A program made the translations under genes and the position numbers. From Acidovorax sp. YS12 (GTDB lineage Bacteria; Pseudomonadota; Gammaproteobacteria; Burkholderiales; Burkholderiaceae_C), in the NCBI GenBank assembly GCA_021496925.1, contig CP053915.1:1798001-1862000 (forward strand): a DNA stretch of 64,000 nucleotides, given 5' to 3'. This document shows positions 1 to 8,332 of the stretch, one piece after another. The notes under the pieces were generated by a model. The model worked only from the letters and a program-made list of their open reading frames with translations. It had not been told where the DNA came from and made no database searches. Each line of letters starts with the position of its first letter. Position 1 is the stretch's first letter.

Positions 1-1
1 A

Positions 2-625
2 GTGGCGCACCTGCTGCGCGAGCGCATCAACGCCGCCAGCGTCGGCGGCAACCCCATGCGCGCCTTCCTCACACGCGACGGCGACTATTTCGTGCCCCTG
101 GGCACGCGCGTGGAGAAGGCCCGGCGCGTGCAGGCCGACCTGTTCGTCTCCATCCACGCCGACGCCTTCACCACGCCCAGCGCGCGCGGCGCCAGCGTGT
201 TCGCCCTGAGCCAGAGCGGCGCCTCCAGCACGGCGGCGCGCTGGCTGGCCAACAAGGAAAACCAGGCCGACCTGGTGGGCGGCCTGAACGTCAAGAGCCA
301 GGACCAGCACGTGCAGCGCGCCCTGCTGGACATGAGCACCACGGCCCAGATCAACGACAGCCTCAAGCTCGGCAGCGTGCTGCTGGGCGAGATCGGCGGC
401 ATGGCCCGGCTGCACAAGCCGCGCGTGGAGCAGGCCGGCTTCGCCGTGCTCAAGGCGCCCGACATCCCCAGCGTGCTGGTGGAGACCGCCTTCATCAGCA
501 ACCCCGAGGAAGAGGCCAAGCTGCGCTCGGCGGCCTACCAGGTGCAACTGGCCGACGCGCTGATGCGCGGCATACAGCGCTACTTCGCCAAGAACCCGCC
601 GCTGGCGCGCAGCCGCACGGTATGA
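2..625 (+). CDS. amiC: N-acetylmuramoyl-L-alanine amidase, C-terminal part (5' end outside window)
   Basis: This is the C-terminal part of an Amidase_3 family enzyme, a zinc amidase that cleaves the bond between N-acetylmuramic acid and the stem peptide, usually in the periplasm during daughter-cell separation. The visible part carries the family motif SIHADAF, whose His is a zinc ligand, near fragment residue 50, and the catalytic-Glu motif VETAFISNPEEE near residue 163. The first zinc-binding segment and any AMIN domain must lie upstream, because the frame is open at the window edge. The GTG at position 2 is therefore not a believable start. The symbol is tentative because AmiA/B/C cannot be told apart from this part. 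Confidence 0.85.
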   Translation: MAHLLRERINAASVGGNPMRAFLTRDGDYFVPLGTRVEKARRVQADLFVSIHADAFTTPSARGASVFALSQSGASSTAARWLANKENQADLVGGLNVKSQDQHVQRALLDMSTTAQINDSLKLGSVLLGEIGGMARLHKPRVEQAGFAVLKAPDIPSVLVETAFISNPEEEAKLRSAAYQVQLADALMRGIQRYFAKNPPLARSRTV

Positions 626-731
626 CTGCGCCGGGCCGGGCCCGGGCCCGGGCCGGTTCACAGTTGTCCACATTCGGCCGCTGAGGCGCTGCCTACACTC
701 GTGCGTTTCTTCATCTTCACCCGGAGCGACC

Positions 732-1550
732 ATGAACACGCAGGACATCTGGCACTTCCTCTCCACCCAGGGCACGGAGTTCGGCATCAAGCTGCTCACG
801 GCCATCGCTGCCTGGATCGTGGGCCGCTGGCTGATCGCGCTGGCTGTCGGCCTGATGGGCAAGCTGCTGGCGCGCGGCGGCAAGATCGACGCCACGCTGG
901 CGAACTACCTCAAGTCCATCACCTCGGTGGTGCTCAACGTCATCCTGATCCTGGCGATCCTGGACATCTTCGGCGTCAAGACCACCTCGTTCGCCGCGCT
1001 GCTGGCGGGCGCGGGCCTGGCCATCGGCGCGGCCTGGAGCGGCATGCTGGGCAACTTCGCCGCCGGGGTCTTCATGCAGGTGCTGCGTCCCTACAAGGTG
1101 GGCGACTTCATCAGCGCGGGCGGCGTGGTCGGCACGGTGACGGAGCTGGGCCTGTTCGCCACCACCCTGACCACGCCCGACAACGTGATGACCGTGGTGG
1201 GCAACGGCAAGATCTTCGCCGACAACATCCAGAACTACAGCGCCCTGCCCGTGCGCCGCGTGGACTGCGTGGCCAAGGTCGCCAACAGCGTGAACCCGCT
1301 GGACGCCATCGCGCGCCTCAGGCCGGTGATCGCCGCCATCCCCAACGTGGCGGCCAGCCCGGCGCCCGACATCGAGATCCTGGAATTCACCCCCGAGGGC
1401 CCGAAGCTGTGCGTGCGCCCCTACACGCACACCGACCACTACTGGCAGGTCTATTTCGACACGCACAAGGCCATCGTCGAGACCTTCGGCACGGCCGGCT
1501 ACCCCGTGCCCGAAACGCCCATGGCCTACCGCAACGCGCCGCTGGCCTGA
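732..1550 (+). CDS. mscS: small-conductance mechanosensitive channel, MscS family
   Basis: The 272-residue product is an inner-membrane channel that opens under membrane tension and releases solutes on hypo-osmotic shock. Its length is close to E. coli MscS (286 aa). The N-terminal third is hydrophobic with three likely membrane helices. The pore-lining helix is Gly/Ala rich (GLAIGAAWSGMLGNFAAG, residues about 95-112). It is followed by the conserved beta-domain sequence RPYKVGDFI, then NGKIFADNIQNYS. A GGAG motif at about 721 precedes the ATG at 732. It follows the amidase gene but probably has its own transcription unit. Confidence 0.9.
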   Translation: MNTQDIWHFLSTQGTEFGIKLLTAIAAWIVGRWLIALAVGLMGKLLARGGKIDATLANYLKSITSVVLNVILILAILDIFGVKTTSFAALLAGAGLAIGAAWSGMLGNFAAGVFMQVLRPYKVGDFISAGGVVGTVTELGLFATTLTTPDNVMTVVGNGKIFADNIQNYSALPVRRVDCVAKVANSVNPLDAIARLRPVIAAIPNVAASPAPDIEILEFTPEGPKLCVRPYTHTDHYWQVYFDTHKAIVETFGTAGYPVPETPMAYRNAPLA

Positions 1551-1635
1551 CCCGCCAGGCGACACGGCTGGTAACAGGCGCTCCTATCAAGAGGCCTACA
1601 GTGAAGGCCTCTTGAACCCCCAGAAGGAGAACACC

Positions 1636-1860
1636 GTGCTGAAGACCCGTTACCTGCTTGCCGTGACCACGCTGGCATCCGCATTTGCCCTGGGCGGCTG
1701 CGCCAGCGCACCGACCCACAACCAGTTGGGTACCGCCGCAGGTGCCGTCGCTGGCGGCGTGGCGGGCCATGTGCTGTTCGGCGGCCCGCTGGGTACCGTG
1801 GGCGGTGCCGCAGCGGGCGCGGTGATCGGCAACGAAATGAGCAAATCCAGGCGCCGCTGA
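1636..1860 (+). CDS. small glycine-zipper lipoprotein
   Basis: This is a predicted outer-membrane lipoprotein of about 74 residues. The N-terminus is a lipoprotein signal ending in the lipobox LGGC. The rest is a glycine-zipper segment with repeated GxxxG and AGAVAGG patterns, ending in a basic tail KSRRR. This is the layout of small osmotically inducible or Rickettsia 17-kDa-like surface antigens (OsmB type). The GTG at 1636 is preferred because AAGGAG lies 6 nt upstream (1624-1629); an in-frame ATG at 1612 has no comparable ribosome site. The precise function is unknown. Confidence 0.75.
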   Translation: MLKTRYLLAVTTLASAFALGGCASAPTHNQLGTAAGAVAGGVAGHVLFGGPLGTVGGAAAGAVIGNEMSKSRRR

Positions 1861-1882
1861 AACACCCGCCGCCGGCCCTTTT

Positions 1883-1910
1883 CGCCCGCCACGCGCGGGC
1901 GATGTTGTTT
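1883..1910 (+). terminator. possible terminator after the glycine-zipper gene
   Basis: A 7-bp inverted repeat CGCCCGC/GCGGGCG with a 5-nt loop (1883-1901) is followed by a T-rich stretch, ATGTTGTTT. It lies just after the lipoprotein stop and before the converging dedA gene. The T-tract is interrupted, so the call is weak. Confidence 0.4.
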
Positions 1911-1927
1911 CTGGCGAAGCGAAATGG

Positions 1928-2605
1928 TTACGCCGTTTTACGCCCGGCGCGCCAGGCGCCGAAGAGGGCGATCAGCCCCGGCACCAGGATCAGGCCCCAG
2001 ATGATCTTCTCCAGGTGCTGGCGCACCCAGGGCAGGTTGCCGAAGAAATAGCCCGCCGTGCAGATGCCCAGCACCCACACCAGCGCGCCGCCCACGTTGT
2101 AGGCCGAGAACTTGCCCCGGCCCATGGCTGCCACGCCCGCCACGAAGGGCGCGAAGGTGCGGATGAAGGGCATGAAGCGCGCCAGCACGATGGTGATGCC
2201 GCCGTAGCGCTCGTAGAACGCATGCGCCTGGTCGAAGGCCCGCTTGTTGAACCAGCGCGAATCCTCCCACTGGAACACCTTCGGCCCGAAATAGCGCCCG
2301 ATGGTGTAGTTGCACTGGTCGCCCAGGATGGCCGCCACCAGCAGGATGGCGCAGGCCAGCGGGAAGTTCAGCAGCCCCGCGCCGCTGAGCGCGCCGACGA
2401 TGAACAGCAGCGAGTCGCCCGGCAGGAAGGGCATGACCACCACGCCCGTCTCCACGAAGACGATGAGGAACAGCAGCGCGTACACCCAGGCGCCGTAGTT
2501 GGCGACGAAGGCCTCCAGGTACTTGTCCACATGCAGGATGAAGTCGATGAGAAAGCTGACGAGTTCCATGAAAAAACGCGGTGCGCCCAAGGGCAAAGCG
2601 CGCAT
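1928..2605 (-). CDS. DedA family membrane protein (SNARE-associated/VTT domain)
   Basis: The 225-residue product belongs to the DedA/VTT family of inner-membrane proteins, implicated in undecaprenyl-phosphate or phospholipid flipping and membrane homeostasis. Several hydrophobic helices are visible. The family motifs FLPGDSLLF (about residue 60) and FxRFxPxxRTFAPFVAG (seen as ARFMPFIRTFAPFVAGVA) are present. The ATG at 2605 has AGGAG 9 nt upstream. A second ATG at 2569 (MELVSFLIDF) aligns better with typical DedA N-termini but lacks a ribosome site, so the start is uncertain. It diverges from mutL with only about 26 bp between the starts, so the two promoters must overlap. Confidence 0.87.
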   Translation of the reverse strand: MRALPLGAPRFFMELVSFLIDFILHVDKYLEAFVANYGAWVYALLFLIVFVETGVVVMPFLPGDSLLFIVGALSGAGLLNFPLACAILLVAAILGDQCNYTIGRYFGPKVFQWEDSRWFNKRAFDQAHAFYERYGGITIVLARFMPFIRTFAPFVAGVAAMGRGKFSAYNVGGALVWVLGICTAGYFFGNLPWVRQHLEKIIWGLILVPGLIALFGAWRAGRKTA

Positions 2606-2631
2606 TATCCGCAGCTCCTAGAATTCCCCCG

Positions 2632-4539
2632 GTGAATGCAAGCCCCCCCCTCCCCGCCGCCGGCGCTCCGGCCCCGCTCCCCCGCCGCCCCATCCGCGAC
2701 CTGCCCGACGAGCTGATCAGCCAGATCGCCGCGGGCGAGGTGGTCGAGCGCCCCGCCTCGGTGGTGCGCGAGCTGGTGGACAACGCGCTGGATTCAGGCG
2801 CCAGCGCCATCACCGTGCGGCTGCTGGCGGGCGGGGTGCGCCTCATCAGCGTCGAGGACGACGGCTGCGGCATTCCGCAGGACGAGCTGCCGGTGGCGCT
2901 GCGCCGCCACGCCACGAGCAAGATCACCAGCCTGCACGACCTGGAGACCGTGGCCACCATGGGCTTTCGCGGCGAGGCGCTGGCGGCCATCGCCTCGGTG
3001 TCGGAAACGGCGCTGCTGTCGCGCCCGCAGGCGCAGGCCAGCGCCTTCCTGCTCGACGCGCGCAGCGGCGAGATCCGCCCCGCGGCGCGCAGCCACGGCA
3101 CCACGGTGGAGGTCAAGGAGCTGTTCTTCTCCACCCCGGCGCGGCGCAAGTTCCTCAAGAGCGACGCCACCGAACTCGCGCACTGCGTCGAGGCCGTGCG
3201 CCGCCACGCGCTGGCGCGGCCCGACGTGGGCTTCGCCATCTGGCACGAAGGCAAGCTGGTGGAGCAGTGGCGCGCCACTTTCGTGCCCGGCGCGGGGCAG
3301 GCACCGGACGCGCTGGCGCGCCGCCTGGCCGACGTGCTGGGCGAGGACTTCGTCACCCAGTCCGTGGCCGTGCAGCACCGCGCCGGCCCCGTCACCGTGA
3401 CGGGCCGCGCCGGCCTGCCCGACGCCGCGCGCGCGCGCGCCGACCACCAGTACTGCTACGTCAACGGCCGCTTCGTGCGCGACAAGGTACTCACGCACGC
3501 CGGACGCAGCGCCTACGAGGACGTGCTGCACGGCCAGAAGCAGCCGGTCTATGCGCTGTACGTGGAGATCGACCCGGCGCGCGTGGACGTGAACGTGCAC
3601 CCCACCAAGATCGAGGTGCGCTTCCGCGACAGCCGCGAGGTGCACCAGGCCGTGCGCCACGCTGTGGAGAACGCGCTGGCCGCACCGCGCGCGGCGGTGC
3701 TTGCTCCGCCTTTTGTAGCTGCCAGCGCTTTACCAGAAAGCGATTCAGATAGAAAACCATCTGAACCGCTTACAAGACAAGCGCAAGCAGCTATCAAATT
3801 TGAAGAGCGCCCCGGCCACAAGGTCAGCGACCTGCAAGCGCTGTGGCAGCCCACGCCGTCTGCGGCGCCTGCGGCCACGCCCGCACAGGGGGTGGCAGAG
3901 CCGCCGCCCATGGCCTGGGCCACGCCTGCGCCGCCCGCCGCCGAAGAACCCGCATGGCCCCTGGGCCGCGCGGTGGCGCAGATCCACGGCGTCTACATCC
4001 TGGCCGAGAGCGCGCAGGGCATGGTCATCGTGGACATGCACGCCGCGCACGAGCGCATCGTCTACGAACGCCTCAAGGCCCAGGTGGACGGCGGCGCGCG
4101 CATTGCCAGCCAGCCGCTGCTGATCCCCGCCACCTTCGCGGCCACGGCGCAGGAAGTGGCCACGGCCGAGGAATCGGCCGAAGTGCTGGCCACGCTGGGC
4201 CTGGAGGTCGTGCCCTTCTCCCCCAAGACCCTGGCCGTGCGCGCCGTGCCCACCACGCTGGCCCAGGGCGACGCGGTGGAGTTGGCGCGCAGCGTGCTGG
4301 CCGAGCTGGCCGCGCACGACGCCACCACCGTGGTGCAGCGCGCGCGCAATGAAATCCTGGCCACCATGGCCTGCCACGGCGCCGTGCGCGCCAACCGCAA
4401 ACTCACGCTGGACGAGATGAACGCCCTGCTGCGCCAGATGGAAACCACCGACCGCAGCGACCAGTGCAACCACGGCCGGCCCACCTGGCGCCAGCTCACG
4501 ATGAAAGAGCTGGACGCGCTGTTCCTGCGCGGGCGCTGA
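2632..4539 (+). CDS. mutL: DNA mismatch repair protein MutL
   Basis: MutL links MutS mismatch recognition to strand incision. The N-terminal GHKL ATPase shows ISQIAAGEVVERP, the ATP-lid motif and GFRGEALAAI. The C-terminal domain carries DMHAAHERIVYE (residues 468-479), ACHGAVRAN and CNHGRPT, matching the metal-dependent nicking endonuclease motifs of MutH-less bacteria. The usual DQHA reads DMHA here. GTG at 2632 is chosen as start; it puts IRDLPDELI soon after a Pro/Ala-rich leader and gives 635 residues. The disordered linker at residues about 360-390 is encoded by a copy of the dispersed inverted-repeat element. A two-component regulator starts 6 bp downstream. Confidence 0.95.
   Translation: MNASPPLPAAGAPAPLPRRPIRDLPDELISQIAAGEVVERPASVVRELVDNALDSGASAITVRLLAGGVRLISVEDDGCGIPQDELPVALRRHATSKITSLHDLETVATMGFRGEALAAIASVSETALLSRPQAQASAFLLDARSGEIRPAARSHGTTVEVKELFFSTPARRKFLKSDATELAHCVEAVRRHALARPDVGFAIWHEGKLVEQWRATFVPGAGQAPDALARRLADVLGEDFVTQSVAVQHRAGPVTVTGRAGLPDAARARADHQYCYVNGRFVRDKVLTHAGRSAYEDVLHGQKQPVYALYVEIDPARVDVNVHPTKIEVRFRDSREVHQAVRHAVENALAAPRAAVLAPPFVAASALPESDSDRKPSEPLTRQAQAAIKFEERPGHKVSDLQALWQPTPSAAPAATPAQGVAEPPPMAWATPAPPAAEEPAWPLGRAVAQIHGVYILAESAQGMVIVDMHAAHERIVYERLKAQVDGGARIASQPLLIPATFAATAQEVATAEESAEVLATLGLEVVPFSPKTLAVRAVPTTLAQGDAVELARSVLAELAAHDATTVVQRARNEILATMACHGAVRANRKLTLDEMNALLRQMETTDRSDQCNHGRPTWRQLTMKELDALFLRGR
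3711..3802. repeat. dispersed inverted-repeat element, copy 1 (inside mutL)
   Basis: The left arm GTAGCTGCCAGCGCTT and the right arm AAGCGCAAGCAGCTATC are imperfect reverse complements flanking about 45 bp. The element keeps the mutL frame open and encodes part of the linker between the ATPase and the C-terminal domain. It is markedly AT-richer than the surrounding gene. Confidence 0.75.
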
Positions 4540-4545
4540 GCTGCG

Positions 4546-5217
4546 ATGCGCATCCTGCTGGTCGAAGACGACCACCCCCTGGCCAGCGCCCTGGCCGAAT
4601 TCCTCGGCGCCAAGGGCTTCGTGTGCGAGCGCGCCGCCAGCCTGCAGGCCGCGCGCGCCCTGCTGCCGCTGGCCCACTGGGGCGCCGTGCTGCTGGACTG
4701 GCAACTGCCCGACGGCGAAGGCCTGGCGCTGCTGCCCCTGCTGCGCGCGCGCCTGCCCGAGGCGGCCGTCATCGTGCTCACCGCGCGCGACCAGATCACC
4801 GACCGCATCCAGGGCCTGGACGCGGGGGCCGACGACTACCTCGTCAAGCCCTACGACCCCGATGAGCTGCTGGCGCGCCTGCGCGCCGTGGAGCGCCGGC
4901 GCAGCGGCGCCGCCAGCGCCGTGCTGCAACTGCCCGGCCTGGCCATCGACCTGGGCCGCACGGCGGTGCAGCTCGACGGCCAGGCGGTGGAGCTGACCGC
5001 CAAGGAATGGGCCGTGCTGCGCGTGCTGGCGCAGCGGCCCGACCGCATCCACCCGCGCGAGAGCCTGCTCGACGCCCTGTATGGCCTGGACGCCGACGCC
5101 AGCAGCAACACGCTGGAAGTGTTCATCAGCAACCTGCGCCGCAAGATCGGGCGCGAGCGCATCCAGACCCTGCGCGGCCTGGGCTACAAGCTCAACACCG
5201 CCGCCCCTGGCACATGA
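4546..5217 (+). CDS. OmpR-family response regulator
   Basis: This is a 223-residue DNA-binding response regulator. The receiver domain has the acidic pair in LVEDD (residues 6-9... of LLVEDDH), phospho-acceptor D51 in LLDWQLPDG, T79 and the conserved K101 in LVKPYDPDELL. The C-terminal winged helix shows LTAKEWAVLRVL and ISNLRRKIG followed by LRGLGYKL, typical of the OmpR/QseB/TctD group. It begins 6 bp after mutL and its stop overlaps the start of the sensor kinase gene (ATGA), so the two are translationally coupled. Target genes are not known; the efflux operon that converges on this pair is a reasonable candidate by position only. Confidence 0.92.
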   Translation: MRILLVEDDHPLASALAEFLGAKGFVCERAASLQAARALLPLAHWGAVLLDWQLPDGEGLALLPLLRARLPEAAVIVLTARDQITDRIQGLDAGADDYLVKPYDPDELLARLRAVERRRSGAASAVLQLPGLAIDLGRTAVQLDGQAVELTAKEWAVLRVLAQRPDRIHPRESLLDALYGLDADASSNTLEVFISNLRRKIGRERIQTLRGLGYKLNTAAPGT

Positions 5218-6626
5218 AGCAGCGCAGCCTGTCCTGGTCGCTCACGCGCGCCCTGCTGCCCTGGGTGGCGCTGGTGTGGGTGGCCATCAGCCTGGGCGTG
5301 GCCTGGTATGTGCAGCATGAGCTGGCCGAGCAGCTCGACGCCGGGCTGGTCGAGAGCGCGGAACGCCTGCTCGACCTGGCGGCGCACGATGCGCGCAACC
5401 ACGAGAAGCCCTCCGAACGCGACGGCACGCTGTTCCGGCTGGAGGTGCCGCACAGCCAGTTGCACGGCGCCAAGCACGACGTGCTGCTGTACCAGGTGGT
5501 GAACACCGACAACGAGCTGCTGCTGCGCTCGGCCGACGCGCCGCACTACCCCTTGCCGGTGCCGCTGGACACCGGCTTTCACGAATACGCCGGCCTGCGC
5601 ATCTACACCCTGGCCCACCCCAGCCTGCCCATGTACATCCACGCGGGCGACCCGCTGGCGCACCGCCAGGCCACGCGCACGCGCACGCTGCTGGGCCTGC
5701 TGGTGCCGCTGCTGGTGGTGCTGCCGCTGCTGGGCTGGCTGATCCGCGCCGTCACCCAGCGCGTGCTCGCGCCTGCCGGGCAGATCGCCCGCGAACTGCA
5801 GCAGCGCGACGGCAGGCACCTGGCCCCGCTAGCGCCAGCGCAGCCCCTGCCCACCGAGCTGCAAACCATCGTGGGCAGCGCCAACCACCTGCTGCAGCGC
5901 CTCGAAGGCGCGCTGGACACCGAACGCGCCCTGGCCGCCAACGCCGCCCACGAGCTGCGCACCCCCCTGGCCACCGTGCGCCTGCGCCTGCAGACCGCGC
6001 TGGCACAGGTGGCGGACGGCCCCGCGCGCCAGCGCGTGGAAGAAGCGCTGGACGCGCTCGACCAGTTGGGCCGGCGCAGCGAAAAGCTGCTGCAGCTCTC
6101 GCGCGCCGAGTCGGGCGCGGCCCTGGCGCAGGAGCGCGTGAACCTGGGCCAGTTGGCCGCCGTGGTGGCGCAGGAATTCTGGTCCGACCCCGCGCTGCTG
6201 CAGCGCCTGCACCTGATGCTGCCCGAGAGCGAGGACGTATGGGTGCGCGGCGATTTCGACGCGCTGGCCATCGCACTGCGCAACCTGGTGGAAAACGCCG
6301 TGCGCTACGCCCCCGGCGGGCCGGTGACGATCGCGGTGGAGGCGCCTGCCACCTGCAGCGTCAGCGACGAGGGCCCCGGGCTCTCGCCCGAGCGCGCGCA
6401 CGCGCTGCGGCAGCGCCACCAGCGCAACGGCCACACGCCCCCGGCCCGCAGCGCGGCGGCGGCGCATGTGCCGGGCTACGGGCTGGGCCTGTCGATCGTG
6501 TCCACCATCGTGCAGCGCCAGGGCGGCACGCTGGTGCTGCAGTCGCCGCCGCCAGGGCAGGCCCAGGGGCTGCGCGCCGCCCTGGTGCTGCGCGCGGCGG
6601 ATCAGCCCGCCTCGCCTGGAATTTGA
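5214..6626 (+). CDS. sensor histidine kinase (TctE/QseC-like)
   Basis: This 470-residue inner-membrane kinase is the partner of the preceding regulator. There are two membrane helices, at about residues 12-35 and 160-185, flanking a periplasmic sensor domain of the two-component N-terminal type. After the HAMP-like region comes the phospho-acceptor motif AAHELRTPLATVR with H246. The N box NLVENAVRYAPGG, the G1 box SDEGPGL and the G2 box GYGLGLSIV follow. The start is the ATG at 5214, overlapping the regulator stop. The TGA stop lies inside a copy of the dispersed repeat, so the last residues may have been set by that insertion. The signal sensed is unknown. Confidence 0.92.
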   Translation: MKQRSLSWSLTRALLPWVALVWVAISLGVAWYVQHELAEQLDAGLVESAERLLDLAAHDARNHEKPSERDGTLFRLEVPHSQLHGAKHDVLLYQVVNTDNELLLRSADAPHYPLPVPLDTGFHEYAGLRIYTLAHPSLPMYIHAGDPLAHRQATRTRTLLGLLVPLLVVLPLLGWLIRAVTQRVLAPAGQIARELQQRDGRHLAPLAPAQPLPTELQTIVGSANHLLQRLEGALDTERALAANAAHELRTPLATVRLRLQTALAQVADGPARQRVEEALDALDQLGRRSEKLLQLSRAESGAALAQERVNLGQLAAVVAQEFWSDPALLQRLHLMLPESEDVWVRGDFDALAIALRNLVENAVRYAPGGPVTIAVEAPATCSVSDEGPGLSPERAHALRQRHQRNGHTPPARSAAAAHVPGYGLGLSIVSTIVQRQGGTLVLQSPPPGQAQGLRAALVLRAADQPASPGI

Positions 6627-6682
6627 AGGCTTTTGGCCCCCAGCGCTTATCTGGCAAGCGCTGGCAGCTCTCTTTTCAATAG
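6621..6682. repeat. dispersed inverted-repeat element, copy 2
   Basis: The sequence contains the arm CAGCGCTTATC, a short spacer, and the core AAGCGCTGGCAGCTCTC followed by an AT-rich tail. It covers the stop codon of the sensor kinase gene and fills nearly the whole gap to the converging efflux operon. It could act as a bidirectional transcription end. Confidence 0.75.
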
Positions 6683-6689
6683 CAACCCA

Positions 6690-7997
6690 TCAAGGCCCGC
6701 CATCGGGCGTGCCATGGCCCGGGGGCGTCCACATGCGGTGCGCGTCGAGCAGCATGCGGGCCTGCGCCTGCTGGGCATCCAGCGCGGCCGTTTCCGCCGC
6801 CAGGCGGGCGTCCAGGGCGCCACGCTGCGCCAGCAGCCAGTCGCCCAGGCCGCTCTCCCCCAGGGCGTAGGCGCGGGCCTGCAGCGCCGCGCTTTTCTCG
6901 CTGTAGGCCAGGGCCTGGCGCTGCTGGGCCAGCGTGGCGCGGGCCTGCGCGGCCTCGCCCACCACGCGCCAGGCTTCGGCCTCGACGCGCTGGCGCGTGC
7001 GTGCCAGTTCCTGCCGCGCCACTTCGGCCTGGGCCAAAGCGGCTTGCGCGTCGGCACGGCGCCCTGCGCTCCCCAGGGGCAGCGAGAGGTAGACGCCCAG
7101 CACATGCTCCTGCCCGCCACGCTCGCGCGTGGCGCGCACGCCCACCGTGGGGTCGGGGGTGCGCTCGAGGTGCGTGCGCTCGGCCTGCAGGCGGGCCTGC
7201 CCGGCCTGCGCCTCGGCCAGCTCCAGTTCGTGGTTGTCGTCAAGAATGCGCGCCACCCAGGCCGTGGCATCGTCCGGGCCACGCGCATCGCCCGCCGGGG
7301 CCCCGGCGGGCCAGGGCGCGTCGTCCGGCGGCAGCAGGCTGGCCGGGTCGGGCAGGCCGGGGTAGCGGCGCAGCAGGCCCTGGCGGCCCAGCGTGTCCTG
7401 GGCCTCGGCGCGGCGGGCCTGGGCCTGCACGCGGGCATGCTCGGCCTGGGTGGCGAGCCATTCGAGCGTGGCCGCCTCGCCCAGGTCCACACGGCGCTGC
7501 ATGGCGGCAAGCGTGCGCGCCATCAGCGCCTCCTGGACCCGCAGCAGTTGGGCGGTGCGCGCGGCGCGCAGGGCATCGAACCAGTCGGCCAGCAGGGTGC
7601 GCGCGGCCTCGTGCCAGGCGTCGGCCTGGGCGAGCACGGCCACCTGCTCGGCGGCCGAGCCCAGTTGGCGGTCGGCCGCCACCTTGCCGGGCCAGCGCAT
7701 GCCGGTTTCCAGGCCCACCTCGGTTTCCGCATAGCGTGTGCCGCCCTGCTCGCGGCGCTGGCTGGCGCCGGCCTTGGCCACCCAGTCGTGGGGGCCGGCG
7801 CGCAGGCGCTCGCCACGCGCCTGGGCCAGGGCCAGGCCCGCACCGGCGGCACGCACCTGGGGCCATTGCGCGAGCACCTGCTGCACGGTGGCGGGGGGCG
7901 GCAGCACCTGCGCCGGCATCTCCTGGGCGCGGGCGCCGCAGGCCAGCGCGGCGGCACAGGCCAGCGCCGTGAGGCAACGGGCCGTGGTACGCCTCAT
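6690..7997 (-). CDS. outer-membrane efflux protein (CzcC/TolC family)
   Basis: The 435-residue product is the probable outer-membrane channel of the metal-type RND pump encoded upstream. A signal peptide is visible (MRRTTARCLTALACAAALA, cleavage near ARAQ). The remainder is long alpha-helical sequence rich in Ala, Gln and Arg, with the internal duplication pattern of OEP domains and a conserved LSLPLGSAGRR-type strand-turn in the second half. The start at 7997 overlaps the stop of the DUF3240 gene by ATGA, so it is the last gene of a coupled four-gene operon. Family assignment is firm; the substrate is not. Confidence 0.85.
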   Translation of the reverse strand: MRRTTARCLTALACAAALACGARAQEMPAQVLPPPATVQQVLAQWPQVRAAGAGLALAQARGERLRAGPHDWVAKAGASQRREQGGTRYAETEVGLETGMRWPGKVAADRQLGSAAEQVAVLAQADAWHEAARTLLADWFDALRAARTAQLLRVQEALMARTLAAMQRRVDLGEAATLEWLATQAEHARVQAQARRAEAQDTLGRQGLLRRYPGLPDPASLLPPDDAPWPAGAPAGDARGPDDATAWVARILDDNHELELAEAQAGQARLQAERTHLERTPDPTVGVRATRERGGQEHVLGVYLSLPLGSAGRRADAQAALAQAEVARQELARTRQRVEAEAWRVVGEAAQARATLAQQRQALAYSEKSAALQARAYALGESGLGDWLLAQRGALDARLAAETAALDAQQAQARMLLDAHRMWTPPGHGTPDGGP

Positions 7998-8332
7998 GGC
8001 AGGCTCCCAAGGCGGCCAAAGGCCAGCAGCGGCGCGGCCCAGTAGGCGATCTGCGGAGTCGGCAGGGCCTGGCGCAGTGCGCCGATCAGCGGGGGCACCT
8101 GGCTTTGCGCCACGGCCAGTTGCACCAGCACACGGCGCGCGCGCCCCTGCACCTGCTCCATGGACGAGGCCAGGTGGATGTGCGCCCCCATGCCCTGCGC
8201 CGGCACCAGGGTGAAGCCCGGAGCCATGTGCGGCAGGGTGCGCAGCAGGTCGAGCACGTCTTCCTCCAGGGCCACGGGCAGCGCCAGGGTGAGCAGGCAG
8301 TCGGGGGTGGGCAATGCGGGTTCGGCAGTCAT
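7994..8332 (-). CDS. DUF3240 family protein
   Basis: This is a 112-residue soluble protein with no signal peptide. Sequence features such as LPVALEEDVLDLL, GFTLVPAQGMG and MEQVQGRARRVLVQL match the DUF3240 family, small ferredoxin-like (PII-like) fold proteins repeatedly found in heavy-metal RND operons. The start overlaps the pump stop and its stop overlaps the outer-membrane factor start, both as ATGA, so its dosage is tied to the efflux complex. A regulatory or metal-sensing role is inference from the fold family and position. Confidence 0.75.
   Translation of the reverse strand: MTAEPALPTPDCLLTLALPVALEEDVLDLLRTLPHMAPGFTLVPAQGMGAHIHLASSMEQVQGRARRVLVQLAVAQSQVPPLIGALRQALPTPQIAYWAAPLLAFGRLGSLP

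Noticed and set aside
626..660. GC repeat CCGGGCCCGGGCCCGGG after the amidase gene as a terminator
   Set aside because: It can form a hairpin but has no U-tract and several alternative pairings; it is not reported as a feature.
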